A stretch of 26,370 bases of DNA from an uncultured Selenomonadaceae bacterium (GTDB lineage Bacteria > Bacillota > Negativicutes > Selenomonadales > Selenomonadaceae), in assembly GCA_910579115.1 (NCBI GenBank), contig CAJTSO010000009.1:22049-48418 (forward strand), in the 5' to 3' direction. A program made the translations under genes and the position numbers. A model generated the notes under the pieces. It was not told the origin of the DNA. It saw only the letters and a list, made by a program, of their open reading frames with translations, and did not search any database. Position 1 is the first letter of the stretch; every line of letters starts with the position of its first letter. Shown in pieces: positions 7,451 through 14,997 of this stretch.

Positions 7451-8194
7451 TCACATAACCATGCCGCCGTCAACATTTATGACTTGGCCGGTTATATAAG
7501 AAGCATTGTCAGAGGCGAGGAACAGCACAGCCTGAGCCACATCCTCGGGCTGTCCGGCCCGGCCCAGAGGGATCGATGCCATCATCGTTTCCCGGGCCTT
7601 TTCCGGCAAGTCCTTCGTCATGTCGGTGGCAATGAGCCCGGGAGCTACCATATTGCAGGTAATGCCCCGGGATGCCAGCTCCCTGGCCACGGTCTTTGAA
7701 AAGCCGATGACCCCGGCTTTGGCTGCGGCATAATTCGCCTGACCGGCGTTTCCGGTCAGGCCAACTACGGAAGCCATGTTGATGATCCGTCCGTAGCGGT
7801 TCTTCATCATGAGCTTCATTACTGCCTTGGTGGTGTAGTATACGCCCTTGAGATTTGTATTGATCACCGCATCGAAGTCCTCATCCTTCATCCGCATGAG
7901 GAGTCCGTCACGGGTAATACCCGCATTGTTCACGAGAATGTCGATCCGGCCGAAAGCCTCTATGGTTTTCCTGACCATTCCTTCTACTTCTTCGCTGCCG
8001 GCAATATCCGCCTTCACGAGAATGGCAACGCCGCCTGCTGCTTCGATAGCCGCCTTTGTTTCCTCAGCGGCGGCATCGTTCCCGGCATAGTTTACGGCTA
8101 CCTTTGCCCCGGCGGCGGCCAGAGCCACGGCTACAGCCCGTCCGATGCCCCGGGACGCCCCGGTCACCAGAGCGGTTTTTCCCTCCAATATCAT
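7451..8194 (-). CDS. fabG: 3-oxoacyl-ACP reductase (FabG)
   Basis: NADPH-dependent short-chain dehydrogenase that reduces 3-oxoacyl-ACP to 3-hydroxyacyl-ACP in each elongation cycle. The 247-residue length is typical. The nucleotide-binding motif TGASRGIG is at 11-18, NNAG at 89-92, and the catalytic residues are N114, S142, Y155 and K159 (YAAAK). The C-terminus INVDGGMVM is standard. An upstream in-frame start would add 20 residues unlike any FabG. The ATG at 8192-8194 is preceded by GGGAGG and lies one base after the fabD stop, so the two are probably translated together. Confidence 0.97.
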   Translation of the reverse strand: MILEGKTALVTGASRGIGRAVAVALAAAGAKVAVNYAGNDAAAEETKAAIEAAGGVAILVKADIAGSEEVEGMVRKTIEAFGRIDILVNNAGITRDGLLMRMKDEDFDAVINTNLKGVYYTTKAVMKLMMKNRYGRIINMASVVGLTGNAGQANYAAAKAGVIGFSKTVARELASRGITCNMVAPGLIATDMTKDLPEKARETMMASIPLGRAGQPEDVAQAVLFLASDNASYITGQVINVDGGMVM

Positions 8195-8195
8195 A

Positions 8196-9137
8196 TCAAC
8201 CAGCCTCCCTGAAGAATTCAAGCGCTTTCTGCAGGCCAGCGCAATCACCGACATTCAGGCTCTTCAGCTTGCGGTCTATGCGCTTGTCAAAGCCGCAGAG
8301 GGTTTTGCCGGGGCCTGCTTCCACGTGGGTATCCGCCCCGAAAGCGGTCATGGCCGCCACGCAGTCCTCCCACTTAACCGGATGATCCGCCTGGGTAATG
8401 AGATTTGCCTTGATGTCTGAAGCGGCGGTTTCCAGCTGGCCGTTCACATTGGCCGCCACCGGAAAGGCGGCATCCCTGATCTCGATCTTGTCCAGCTCCA
8501 GGGCCAGCTTTTCAGCGGCTGGTTTCATGAGGGTGCTGTGAAAGGGAGCCGATACCGGCAGGAGCACAGCCATCTTCGCCCCGGCGGCCTTGCACAGCTC
8601 TACCGCCTTTTCCACCCCGGCGGCAGCGCCGGCAATGACGGTCTGGCCGGGACAGTTGAAGTTGACTGCCTGAACCGGGGAAACGGCGGAGGCTTCGGCG
8701 CAGAGCTCAACGATTTTTTCCCGCTCGATGCCCAGGATAGCGGCCATACCGCCTTCGCCCACGGGGACCGCTTCCTGCATATACTGTCCCCGCTTGTTTA
8801 CAACGCGCACCGCGTCGGCAAAGTCCATAACCCCGGCGGCAACCAGGGCGCTGTATTCGCCCAGGCTGTGACCGGCGGCGATATCAGGCTGTACGCCTTC
8901 TTCCATCAGCAGGCGGGCGGCGATAACGCTCACCGTAAGAATCGCCGGCTGGGTATTGGCGGTGAGCATCAGCTCGTCCGCCGGGCCCTCAAAACAGAGC
9001 TTTTTGATGGAAAAGCCCAATGCATCATCTGCCTCTTCAAACATCCGCCGGGCCAGCTCAAAGTTATCGTGGAGATCTTTTCCCATGCCCACGGTTTGGG
9101 CTCCCTGACCGGGGAATATAAATGCGAGTTTATTCAT
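8196..9137 (-). CDS. fabD: malonyl-CoA:ACP transacylase (FabD)
   Basis: Transfers malonyl from CoA to acyl carrier protein, supplying the extender unit for FabH and FabF. The 313-residue protein has the FPGQGAQ start at 8-14, the nucleophile S91 in GHSLGEYSAL (89-98), R116 in the KRGQYM stretch and the catalytic H200 in SAPFHSTLM. A strong AAGGAGAAC site precedes the ATG. It lies 29 bases after fabK and one base before fabG in the lipid operon. Confidence 0.97.
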   Translation of the reverse strand: MNKLAFIFPGQGAQTVGMGKDLHDNFELARRMFEEADDALGFSIKKLCFEGPADELMLTANTQPAILTVSVIAARLLMEEGVQPDIAAGHSLGEYSALVAAGVMDFADAVRVVNKRGQYMQEAVPVGEGGMAAILGIEREKIVELCAEASAVSPVQAVNFNCPGQTVIAGAAAGVEKAVELCKAAGAKMAVLLPVSAPFHSTLMKPAAEKLALELDKIEIRDAAFPVAANVNGQLETAASDIKANLITQADHPVKWEDCVAAMTAFGADTHVEAGPGKTLCGFDKRIDRKLKSLNVGDCAGLQKALEFFREAG

Positions 9138-9166
9138 TTGTTCTCCTTAAAAGGGTTTGCTGCCAA

Positions 9167-10114
9167 TTACCGGCAGGTGCTGCCGATAGCGGCCTCTGCC
9201 CTGGCAATACCGGAAATGAGCTCCTCCATGATGACGGCCACCGGCTTTATTTCATTCATCATCCCGGAAATCTGGCCGATCATCACGGAGCCTTGCTCTA
9301 CATCGCCTTCCCGGGCCGCCAGGCGGAGGGTGCCGGCGCTGAGCTTCTCCAACTCCTCAGCTGGCGCCCCGGACATTTCCTTCTCCAGGAAGGTACGGGT
9401 CAGCTTATTCTGAAGGCAGCGGGAGGGATGGCCGGTGCTGCGGCCGGTAACGACAGTGCTGCGATCCTTTGCTTTCAATACGAGGTTTTTGTAGTTTTCA
9501 TGGGCAATGCACTCCTGGGAAACCACGAAGCGGGTGCCTATCTGGACAGCCTGGGCCCCCAGGGCAAAGGCGGCGGCCATACCCCGACCGTCACCGATAC
9601 CTCCGGCGGCAATAACCGGTACGTCGACGGCATCAACCACCTGGGGAACAAGGGCCATGGTAGTAAGCTCGCCTATGTGACCGCCGCTTTCAGTACCCTC
9701 AGCAATAATTGCATCCACTCCAGTACGGACGAGACGCTTTGCCAGAGCCACCGAAGCAACCACAGGGATAACCTTGGTGCCGTTTGCCTTCATGGCCGGG
9801 ATGTACTCCGCCGGATTACCTGCGCCGGTAGTGACCACAGGAATCTTCTCATCCACCATGAGCTGCATGACTTCCTTGACAAAGGGCGACATGAGCATGA
9901 TGTTTACGCCGAAGGGCTTATCAGTCAATGATTTTGCCTTCTCAATTTCTGCCTTAAGCACGTCGGGGGGCATATGCCCTGCGCCAATGATCCCGAGACC
10001 TCCGGCATTGGATACGGCGGACACCAGCTCGGCGGTGCCCAGCCAAGCCATACCCCCCTGGAATACAGGGTACTTGATTCCCAACATCCGGCAGATTTTA
10101 TTTTCCTTGAACAT
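9167..10114 (-). CDS. fabK: enoyl-ACP reductase II (FabK)
   Basis: FMN-dependent, NAD(P)H-using enoyl-ACP reductase that completes each fatty acid elongation cycle; it replaces FabI in many Firmicutes and is unrelated to it. The 315-residue length fits FabK. Motifs include PVFQGGMAWLG at 16-26, TTGAGNP at 95-101, the catalytic histidine H146 in ESGGHIGE, IAAGGIGDGRG and the QIGTRF phosphate-binding segment. It lacks the four-cysteine insert of its paralogue at 6144-7091. The start has an AGGGAGGATTT site. It sits between fabH and fabD. No fabI was seen in the window. Confidence 0.95.
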   Translation of the reverse strand: MFKENKICRMLGIKYPVFQGGMAWLGTAELVSAVSNAGGLGIIGAGHMPPDVLKAEIEKAKSLTDKPFGVNIMLMSPFVKEVMQLMVDEKIPVVTTGAGNPAEYIPAMKANGTKVIPVVASVALAKRLVRTGVDAIIAEGTESGGHIGELTTMALVPQVVDAVDVPVIAAGGIGDGRGMAAAFALGAQAVQIGTRFVVSQECIAHENYKNLVLKAKDRSTVVTGRSTGHPSRCLQNKLTRTFLEKEMSGAPAEELEKLSAGTLRLAAREGDVEQGSVMIGQISGMMNEIKPVAVIMEELISGIARAEAAIGSTCR

Positions 10115-10149
10115 TTATAAATCCTCCCTTGTCCAAAGCGGACGAAGCG

Positions 10150-11157
10150 TCATTTGGCCCATTTCACTACGCAGGACGCCCAGGTAAGTCCCGCGCCGAA
10201 ACCGGCCAGGGCAATCAGGTCGCCTTTATTAAACTTGCCGGCAGCATCAGCTTCAGCCAGAGCGACGGGAACGGAAGCCGCCGATATGTTGCCGTAACGC
10301 TCGATATTTACTATGAACCTTTCAAGTGGCATAGCCAGTCGCTTGGACGCCGCCTCGATAATCCTGATGTTTGCCTGATGGGGAACGATCCAGGCCAGCT
10401 CGTCCGCTGTCATCCCGGCTTTCTCAAGGGAGCGTTTCAGGGTGTTCGGCAGGGCCTTTACCGCAAAGCGGAAGACATCCCTGCCATCCATGTGGATGCG
10501 GTTGACCTTCCGGGAAATTGTATCTTCACTAGCCGGATATCTGGTGCCTCCGCCGGGGATGCCCAAAACTTCAGGGCCCCGTCCGTCGCTGCCCAGATCG
10601 CAGGAAAGAATGCCGCTGCCGTCCTCCGCTGCCCCAAAGACCGCGGCTCCGGCGCCGTCGCCGAAGAGGACACAGGTATTTCTGTCTTCCCAGTTTATAT
10701 ATTTGGAAAGGATCTCCGCCCCGATGACGAGGATCCTCTTGTAAAAGCCATTTTCAATGAACTGCGCCGCTACTGCCGCTCCGTAGACAAAGCCGCTGCA
10801 GGCTGACTGAAGGTCAAAGGCGGCGGCACGATCCGCTCCCAGCCGCTTTTGCAGCAGGCTGGCGGTAGAGGGGGTCAGGTAGTCAGGGGTCAGGGTAGCC
10901 ACGATTATCAAATCCAGCTCCGCCGCCCTAATCCCGGCATCTTCAAGGGCTTTAAGGGCCGCCTCATAGGCGATGTCGCTGGTGGCAACATCATCTGCGG
11001 CAATGCGGCGCTCCCTTATGCCAGTGCGCTCGACGATCCACCGGTCGCTGGTATCCACGATTTTTTCCAGATCATAGTTCGTCATGACCCGCTCCGGGAC
11101 GCAGAAGCCGGTGCCAATAATCGCTGCTCTTGGTCTGTTCAGATTCTCAGTTATCAT
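10150..11157 (-). CDS. fabH: 3-oxoacyl-ACP synthase III (FabH)
   Basis: Initiating condensing enzyme; it joins an acyl-CoA primer to malonyl-ACP. The 335-residue protein carries the full Cys-His-Asn triad: C120 in LQSACSGF, H260 in VPHQANIR and N290 in YGNISAAS. FGDGAGAAV at 165-173 is also typical. The start ATG overlaps the plsX stop (ATGA). The nearest AGGAGG is 13 bases upstream, rather far, so translational coupling to plsX is likely. Which primer it prefers, acetyl- or branched-chain acyl-CoA, cannot be read from the sequence. Confidence 0.96.
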   Translation of the reverse strand: MITENLNRPRAAIIGTGFCVPERVMTNYDLEKIVDTSDRWIVERTGIRERRIAADDVATSDIAYEAALKALEDAGIRAAELDLIIVATLTPDYLTPSTASLLQKRLGADRAAAFDLQSACSGFVYGAAVAAQFIENGFYKRILVIGAEILSKYINWEDRNTCVLFGDGAGAAVFGAAEDGSGILSCDLGSDGRGPEVLGIPGGGTRYPASEDTISRKVNRIHMDGRDVFRFAVKALPNTLKRSLEKAGMTADELAWIVPHQANIRIIEAASKRLAMPLERFIVNIERYGNISAASVPVALAEADAAGKFNKGDLIALAGFGAGLTWASCVVKWAK

Positions 11158-12167
11158 TGTTCAGCAACTTCCTCCTTTGCCAGGGTATCGCTGATGCGTT
11201 GCAAAACATTATTTTTGACGAATTCATTCGCTACGCCGATGGCATTGCAGATCGCTTTTTCATTGGAGGAGCCGTGGCTGATGATGACGCAGCCGTTGAC
11301 TCCCAACAGAGGAGCTCCCCCATACTCGCTAACGTCCAGGCGCTTTCCCAGCTTCCGGAGGGGGGGTACTATCAGCAGCGCCCCCAAGCGGGCCAAAAGG
11401 CCGCCGTTTTTTATGGCATCCTTTACCATCCGGAAAAGGACCTTGGCCAGTCCCTCGGCAAACTTCAGAACCACATTCCCCACAAAGCCGTCACAGACCA
11501 CTACGTCAAAATCACCCTTGGGAATATCCCGTCCTTCGGCGTTGCCGGTAAAGTTTATGGAAGGATTATCCCGCAGGAGGGGATAAGTGAGCTGGGCCTG
11601 CTCGTTGCCCTTGGTGTCCTCTTCACCTATATTGAGGAGCCCCACCCGGGGCTTCCTGACCCCGAAGACCAACTCGGAGTATATGGACCCCATAACGGCG
11701 GACTGGACGAGATGCTCCGGTTTTGAATCTACATTGGCGCCGGAGTCCAGCAGGAGCGTAACCCCTTCCCGGGTTGGAATCGGCGTTGCAATGGTGGGAC
11801 GGGCTATCCCTTTTATCCGGCGAAGTATCAGCTGAGCGGCGGTTACCGCGGCCCCGGTGGAGCCGGCGGAAAGAACCGCGTCGCACTCTCCCTCCTTTAC
11901 CAGGCGGGTAGCCACCACTACCGAGGCATCTTTTTTGGATCTGACCGCCTCCGCCGGGTGTTCGTTCATCTGGATTATCTGAGTCGTGTTGACGATTTGA
12001 ATTTGCTTGTCGTTTTGCCGGTTCTCTTTTGTCAGAATTCTTTTGATTTTTTCTTCATCGCCCACCAGGACGATTTCACAGCCAAACCGCCGGGCGGCCT
12101 TTGCGGCGCCCTTTACGATTTTTTCGGGGGCGAAGTCGCCGCCCATGGCATCAACTGCGATTTTCAA
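11154..12167 (-). CDS. plsX: phosphate acyltransferase PlsX
   Basis: Converts acyl-ACP to acyl-phosphate, the acyl donor for PlsY in phosphatidic acid synthesis. With the chosen start the protein has 337 residues, close to the family norm, and begins KIAVDAMGGDFAP, the hallmark N-terminus. GSTGAAVTAA and SGANVDSKPEHLVQ are further family-like stretches. The frame is open to a GTG at 12219-12221, but TTG at 12165-12167 has GGAGGAGA at a suitable distance and matches the family N-terminus. It is the first gene of the lipid operon, with a promoter and inverted repeat about 90 bases upstream. No fapR-type regulator gene precedes it here. Confidence 0.95.
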   Translation of the reverse strand: MKIAVDAMGGDFAPEKIVKGAAKAARRFGCEIVLVGDEEKIKRILTKENRQNDKQIQIVNTTQIIQMNEHPAEAVRSKKDASVVVATRLVKEGECDAVLSAGSTGAAVTAAQLILRRIKGIARPTIATPIPTREGVTLLLDSGANVDSKPEHLVQSAVMGSIYSELVFGVRKPRVGLLNIGEEDTKGNEQAQLTYPLLRDNPSINFTGNAEGRDIPKGDFDVVVCDGFVGNVVLKFAEGLAKVLFRMVKDAIKNGGLLARLGALLIVPPLRKLGKRLDVSEYGGAPLLGVNGCVIISHGSSNEKAICNAIGVANEFVKNNVLQRISDTLAKEEVAEQ

Positions 12168-12242
12168 GGATTTTCTCTCCTCCGTCAGTATCCGATCCGC
12201 TAATTTAGCCCTGTCCGGCACCTGCGGATAGTCATGACAGCC

Positions 12243-12260
12243 TAATACAGACTAGTATTA
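12243..12260 (-). promoter_or_regulatory. inverted repeat overlapping the plsX promoter (candidate operator)
   Basis: The half-sites TAATAC (12243-12248) and GTATTA (12255-12260) form a 6-6-6 inverted repeat. It overlaps the -10 box and probable start point of the plsX promoter, the classic place for a repressor. In Firmicutes, FapR or FabT-type regulators control such operons; which factor would bind here is unknown. Confidence 0.5.
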
Positions 12261-12285
12261 TATCTGTAAATTGTGAAAATTTCAA
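12257..12285 (-). promoter_or_regulatory. sigma-A-type promoter of the lipid operon
   Basis: Minus-strand TTGAAA (12280-12285), a 17-base spacer and a perfect TATAAT (12257-12262). It lies immediately after the rpmF terminator T-run and gives a leader of about 83 bases to the plsX TTG start. Confidence 0.75.
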
Positions 12286-12316
12286 GAAAAAAAGAGAGCA
12301 GGAAAATCCTGCTCTC
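12286..12316 (-). terminator. intrinsic terminator after rpmF
   Basis: A perfect 10-base stem (12294-12303 with 12307-12316) and a three-base loop, followed on the minus strand by seven T (12287-12293). It ends the yceD-rpmF unit 14 bases past the rpmF stop codon. Confidence 0.9.
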
Positions 12317-12330
12317 CGCAAAAGCTTTTT

Positions 12331-12510
12331 TTACGCTTCCTGAGCTATGACTTCCTTGCCATCATAGTAGCCGCATTCGCTGCATACATGATGAGGCATT
12401 ACCGGTTCGTGGCACTGGGGGCAAAGAACATACTGGGGAGCGGTGAGCTTCCAGTTCGCGCGGCGGGAATCACGACGGGCTTTGGACATCTTGCGTTTCG
12501 GTGCTGCCAT
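12331..12510 (-). CDS. rpmF: 50S ribosomal protein L32
   Basis: A 59-residue structural protein of the large ribosomal subunit. It begins MAAPKRKMSKARRDSRRANW, the standard basic L32 start, and carries a four-cysteine zinc ribbon at C30, C33, C43 and C46 (CPQC...CSEC), so this is the zinc-binding form. The ATG follows an AGGAGG site at about the normal distance. It lies 30 bases after yceD, the usual yceD-rpmF pairing, and its own terminator separates it from plsX. Confidence 0.97.
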   Translation of the reverse strand: MAAPKRKMSKARRDSRRANWKLTAPQYVLCPQCHEPVMPHHVCSECGYYDGKEVIAQEA

Positions 12511-12540
12511 TTATGACACCTCCTTAATTCTCATACGACA

Positions 12541-13092
12541 TCAATCTTTGAAAAAATCGGCCAAGGCAGCCAGACGAGGGTCGACTGTGCGACGGTCGCA
12601 GCCGCAATCGCCGAGGTTTAAGTCATGTCCGCATTTGGAGCACAAACCGCGGCAATCGGTTCGGCAGAGATTCTGCATGGGCTGGATTGCCGCCAGCGTA
12701 TCGCTGACGACCGGGAAGAGGTCGATGACGTCTCCGCCAAACTCTGTCTCCACTTCACCTTTCAGCTCCGTCTCACCCTTTTGGGCCGGGCGGCGAATAT
12801 TCTCGTCCCCGGCAGAGCCGCTCCTTTGGAAAAATTTTTCCGAAAAGGACGCGGTTTCGGTCAGGACCGTCTCTGCCAGGCAACGGTCACAGATGAAGGA
12901 CTTGCTGTATTTGACAGTCCCTTCGGCCCGGTAATACTCGCCGGCAGCCTGCAGCATCCCACGGACTTCCACAGGGCCAACAAAAGCCACCGATCCCGCC
13001 GCCTCAAGCTCCGACCCATCTATATCAAAGGAGATGGGCAGCGTCTGACCCGGCGTGTCACGGAGGGATGTCACGGAAATATACATACCCAT
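12541..13092 (-). CDS. yceD: YceD/DUF177 family protein, 23S rRNA accumulation-related
   Basis: A 183-residue DUF177 protein. Members are linked to 23S rRNA accumulation and are nearly always encoded before rpmF, as here. The N-terminus (VTSLRDTPGQTLPISFDI) and the cysteine-rich C-terminal part are typical. Cysteines lie at 68 and 71 (CDRC), 143, 147, 151 and 154 (NLCRTDCRGLCSKCG), and 163 and 165, suggesting bound zinc. An in-frame start at 13197 would put 35 unlikely residues ahead and lies upstream of the promoter. ATG 13090-13092 has GAGG nine bases away; ATG 13084-13086 (MYISV) is a possible alternative. Confidence 0.9.
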   Translation of the reverse strand: MGMYISVTSLRDTPGQTLPISFDIDGSELEAAGSVAFVGPVEVRGMLQAAGEYYRAEGTVKYSKSFICDRCLAETVLTETASFSEKFFQRSGSAGDENIRRPAQKGETELKGEVETEFGGDVIDLFPVVSDTLAAIQPMQNLCRTDCRGLCSKCGHDLNLGDCGCDRRTVDPRLAALADFFKD

Positions 13093-13110
13093 AAAAATCA
13101 GCCTCGGTAC

Positions 13111-13139
13111 ATTATAGCGATGAGTATTTTTCTTGTCAA
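13111..13139 (-). promoter_or_regulatory. consensus sigma-A promoter of yceD-rpmF
   Basis: Perfect TTGACA (13134-13139), a 17-base spacer and perfect TATAAT (13111-13116) on the minus strand. The likely start point is only about 12 bases before the yceD ATG at 13092, so the leader is very short and the ribosome-binding site would sit at its 5' end. Confidence 0.85.
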
Positions 13140-13150
13140 GAATTCTTTTT

Positions 13151-13301
13151 GCCGCCCCTTCGGGGAAACGGCGGCCGGCAGAAAGATGTCCGCACACCCC
13201 TCAGCCGGCTTCGCCAACGGCTCTCCCAAAGGGTGGGAGCCAAGGGACTCTTGCCTCCCCCTCTGGGAGAGGTGTCATGTCGTCAGACATGACGGAGAGG
13301 G
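13151..13301. repeat. degenerate palindromic intergenic repeats between aroB and yceD
   Basis: The stretch holds a nested hairpin (GCCGCC at 13151-13156 with GGCGGC at 13170-13175, and CCCC-TTC-GGGG inside). A diverged ACCCCTCAG...GGGAGCC unit follows from about 13195 to 13250. A third unit (CCTCCCCCTCTGGGAGAGGTGTCA...GGAGAGGG) lies at about 13254-13301, with the arms GTCATGT/ACATGAC. These match the repeat units around the arg genes in plan but have diverged. They follow the aroB stop and may help end the aro transcript. The 212-base gap holds no gene. Confidence 0.65.
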
Positions 13302-13304
13302 AAA

Positions 13305-14402
13305 TCAGGCGCAGCAGTAGGCCATGGCCGCCTTTACAATCTCCTCCGGCACATCCCCGGTAATGACTGTTTCCCCCAGACAGGGGGCAAGCACCCAGCT
13401 GACCACACCGTTCACTGTCTTCTTGTCGTGGAAAATAGCGGCGTACATTTTATCCACCGCACAGTTCTCTACCCGGGTTGGCAGGCCAAGGCGGCGGCAA
13501 AGCTCCTCGATCCGTTCCAGCAACCCTTCGTCACTGAGCTTCAGGGCGGCGCCGATATGGGCGGCGCAGACCATCCCGATGGCCACCGCCTCCCCGTGGT
13601 TGTACCGGCCGTAGCCTGCCTCCTTCTCCACGGCGTGGGCCATGGTGTGGCCGTAGTTCAGAATCCGGCGGAGACCGCTCTCCTTTTCGTCCCGGCTTAC
13701 CACCTCCGCCTTTATCTGGCAGGAACGGAGAATCAGGCGGCGGATTGCTTCCAGGTCAAGGGCTTTTACGGCCTGGGAATTTTTTTCCAGATAGGCGAAC
13801 AGTTCCCCGTCGCTGATAATGCCGTACTTGATGATTTCCCCCAGGCCGGTGGAGATTTCCCGGGGCGGCAGGGTCTTCAGGCAGTCAAGGTCGATAAAGA
13901 CCCCCTCCGGCTGATAGAAAGCGCCGATGAGGTTTTTGCCCAGCCGGTGATTTACCGCCACCTTGCCCCCTACGGAGGAGTCCACATCCGCCAGCAGGCT
14001 GGTGGGAATCTGAATAAAGGGAACCCCCCGCATATAGGCGGCGGCAATAAAGCCCCCCAGATCCCCCACCACGCCGCCTCCCAGCGCGATCACCGGGGAA
14101 CGGCGGTCAAGCCCTCCCTCAATGGCCCTGGTGAATACCTCCTCCGCCACAGTCAGGGACTTGGAGGCTTCTCCCGCCGGAACGGCGGCCACCGCCGCCC
14201 TGATACCGGCCTGAGCCAGCAGGGACTTCACTTTCTCAGCGTAGAGAGGGCCCACATTCGTATCGGTAACGATGAGGGCATTGCGGGAATATTCCTTTTT
14301 CGCCACAAATTCCGGCAGATTGTTCCAGGCATTGCGGCCTATAACTATATCGTAGCTGTCCGGGCCCAGCTCCACCCGGACCGTATCAAAATCCTTTTTC
14401 AT
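13305..14402 (-). CDS. aroB: 3-dehydroquinate synthase
   Basis: Second enzyme of the shikimate pathway; it cyclises the seven-carbon DAHP to 3-dehydroquinate using NAD and a divalent metal. The 365-residue length is normal. The NAD-binding stretch ALGGGVVGDLGGFIA is at 106-120, and PTSLLADVDSSVGGK at 133-147 is the substrate region. Probable metal ligands are E189 (GLGEIIKYG), H252 (NYGHTMAHA) and H269 (YNHGEAVAIGM). The ATG at 14400-14402 lies 11 bases after the aroK stop with only a weak GATGGG site. It is last in the aroC-aroK-aroB operon. Confidence 0.96.
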   Translation of the reverse strand: MKKDFDTVRVELGPDSYDIVIGRNAWNNLPEFVAKKEYSRNALIVTDTNVGPLYAEKVKSLLAQAGIRAAVAAVPAGEASKSLTVAEEVFTRAIEGGLDRRSPVIALGGGVVGDLGGFIAAAYMRGVPFIQIPTSLLADVDSSVGGKVAVNHRLGKNLIGAFYQPEGVFIDLDCLKTLPPREISTGLGEIIKYGIISDGELFAYLEKNSQAVKALDLEAIRRLILRSCQIKAEVVSRDEKESGLRRILNYGHTMAHAVEKEAGYGRYNHGEAVAIGMVCAAHIGAALKLSDEGLLERIEELCRRLGLPTRVENCAVDKMYAAIFHDKKTVNGVVSWVLAPCLGETVITGDVPEEIVKAAMAYCCA

Positions 14403-14413
14403 ACTTCAACCCA

Positions 14414-14959
14414 TCAGCAGGAAGGGAGCATTACGGAGTCCAGCTCAAAGCGGCTGAAAATTTCGCCCGCCACTTCATCGGGAGTTTTGCCATCGGTCTC
14501 GATGATGTAGTCCGCCTCCCGGTAGAGGCTGTCCCGCTCCGCCAAAAGCTTCTCTACCGCCGCCCGTCTGTCCTCCCCGGCTTCATCCAGCAGAGGACGC
14601 TTTCCCTGGGCTTCGGTGCGCTGGAGGATGGTATCAACGGAGGCGGTAAGGCAGACGATAACCCCCGCTTCCCCCAGAGCTTTCATATTCTCCGGATCCT
14701 TTACGGTGCCGCCGCCGGTAGCGATGACCTGCTTGCTGCCCCTGGACAGACGCTGGGCAGTTTCCTTCTCCTGCTGACGGAAACCGGCCTCGCCCTTTTC
14801 GGCAAAAATTTCCGGGATTGTTTTGCCCGCTTCCTTCTCGATGATGCTGTCCATATCGGCAAAATCAAAGGTGACCCATTCCGCCAGCGTTTTCCCCACG
14901 GTAGTTTTCCCGGTTCCCATGAAGCCGGTGAGAACGATATTTCTCGCTTCCTTCATCAT
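14414..14959 (-). CDS. aroK: shikimate kinase
   Basis: Phosphorylates shikimate at O3 with ATP. The 181-residue protein has a Walker A loop GFMGTGKTT (12-20), the shikimate-contacting acids D35 and D37 (ADMDS), R61 (GFRQQE), the TGGG loop at 81-84 and the lid arginine R121 (KRPLL). A strong GAGGAGG site precedes two adjacent ATG codons (14957-14959 and 14954-14956); the first is used here. It lies 38 bases after aroC and 11 before aroB. AroK next to AroB is one of the most common gene pairs of the pathway. Confidence 0.96.
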   Translation of the reverse strand: MMKEARNIVLTGFMGTGKTTVGKTLAEWVTFDFADMDSIIEKEAGKTIPEIFAEKGEAGFRQQEKETAQRLSRGSKQVIATGGGTVKDPENMKALGEAGVIVCLTASVDTILQRTEAQGKRPLLDEAGEDRRAAVEKLLAERDSLYREADYIIETDGKTPDEVAGEIFSRFELDSVMLPSC

Positions 14960-14997
14960 TATATCCTCCTCTGCTGTTCATAAAGTGTCGATATTCA

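Noticed and set aside
6144..10114. Recent duplication of fabK
   Set aside because: The two NMO-family genes share only the fold motifs; the C-terminal cysteine cluster and surrounding motifs differ, so they are old paralogues with different roles.
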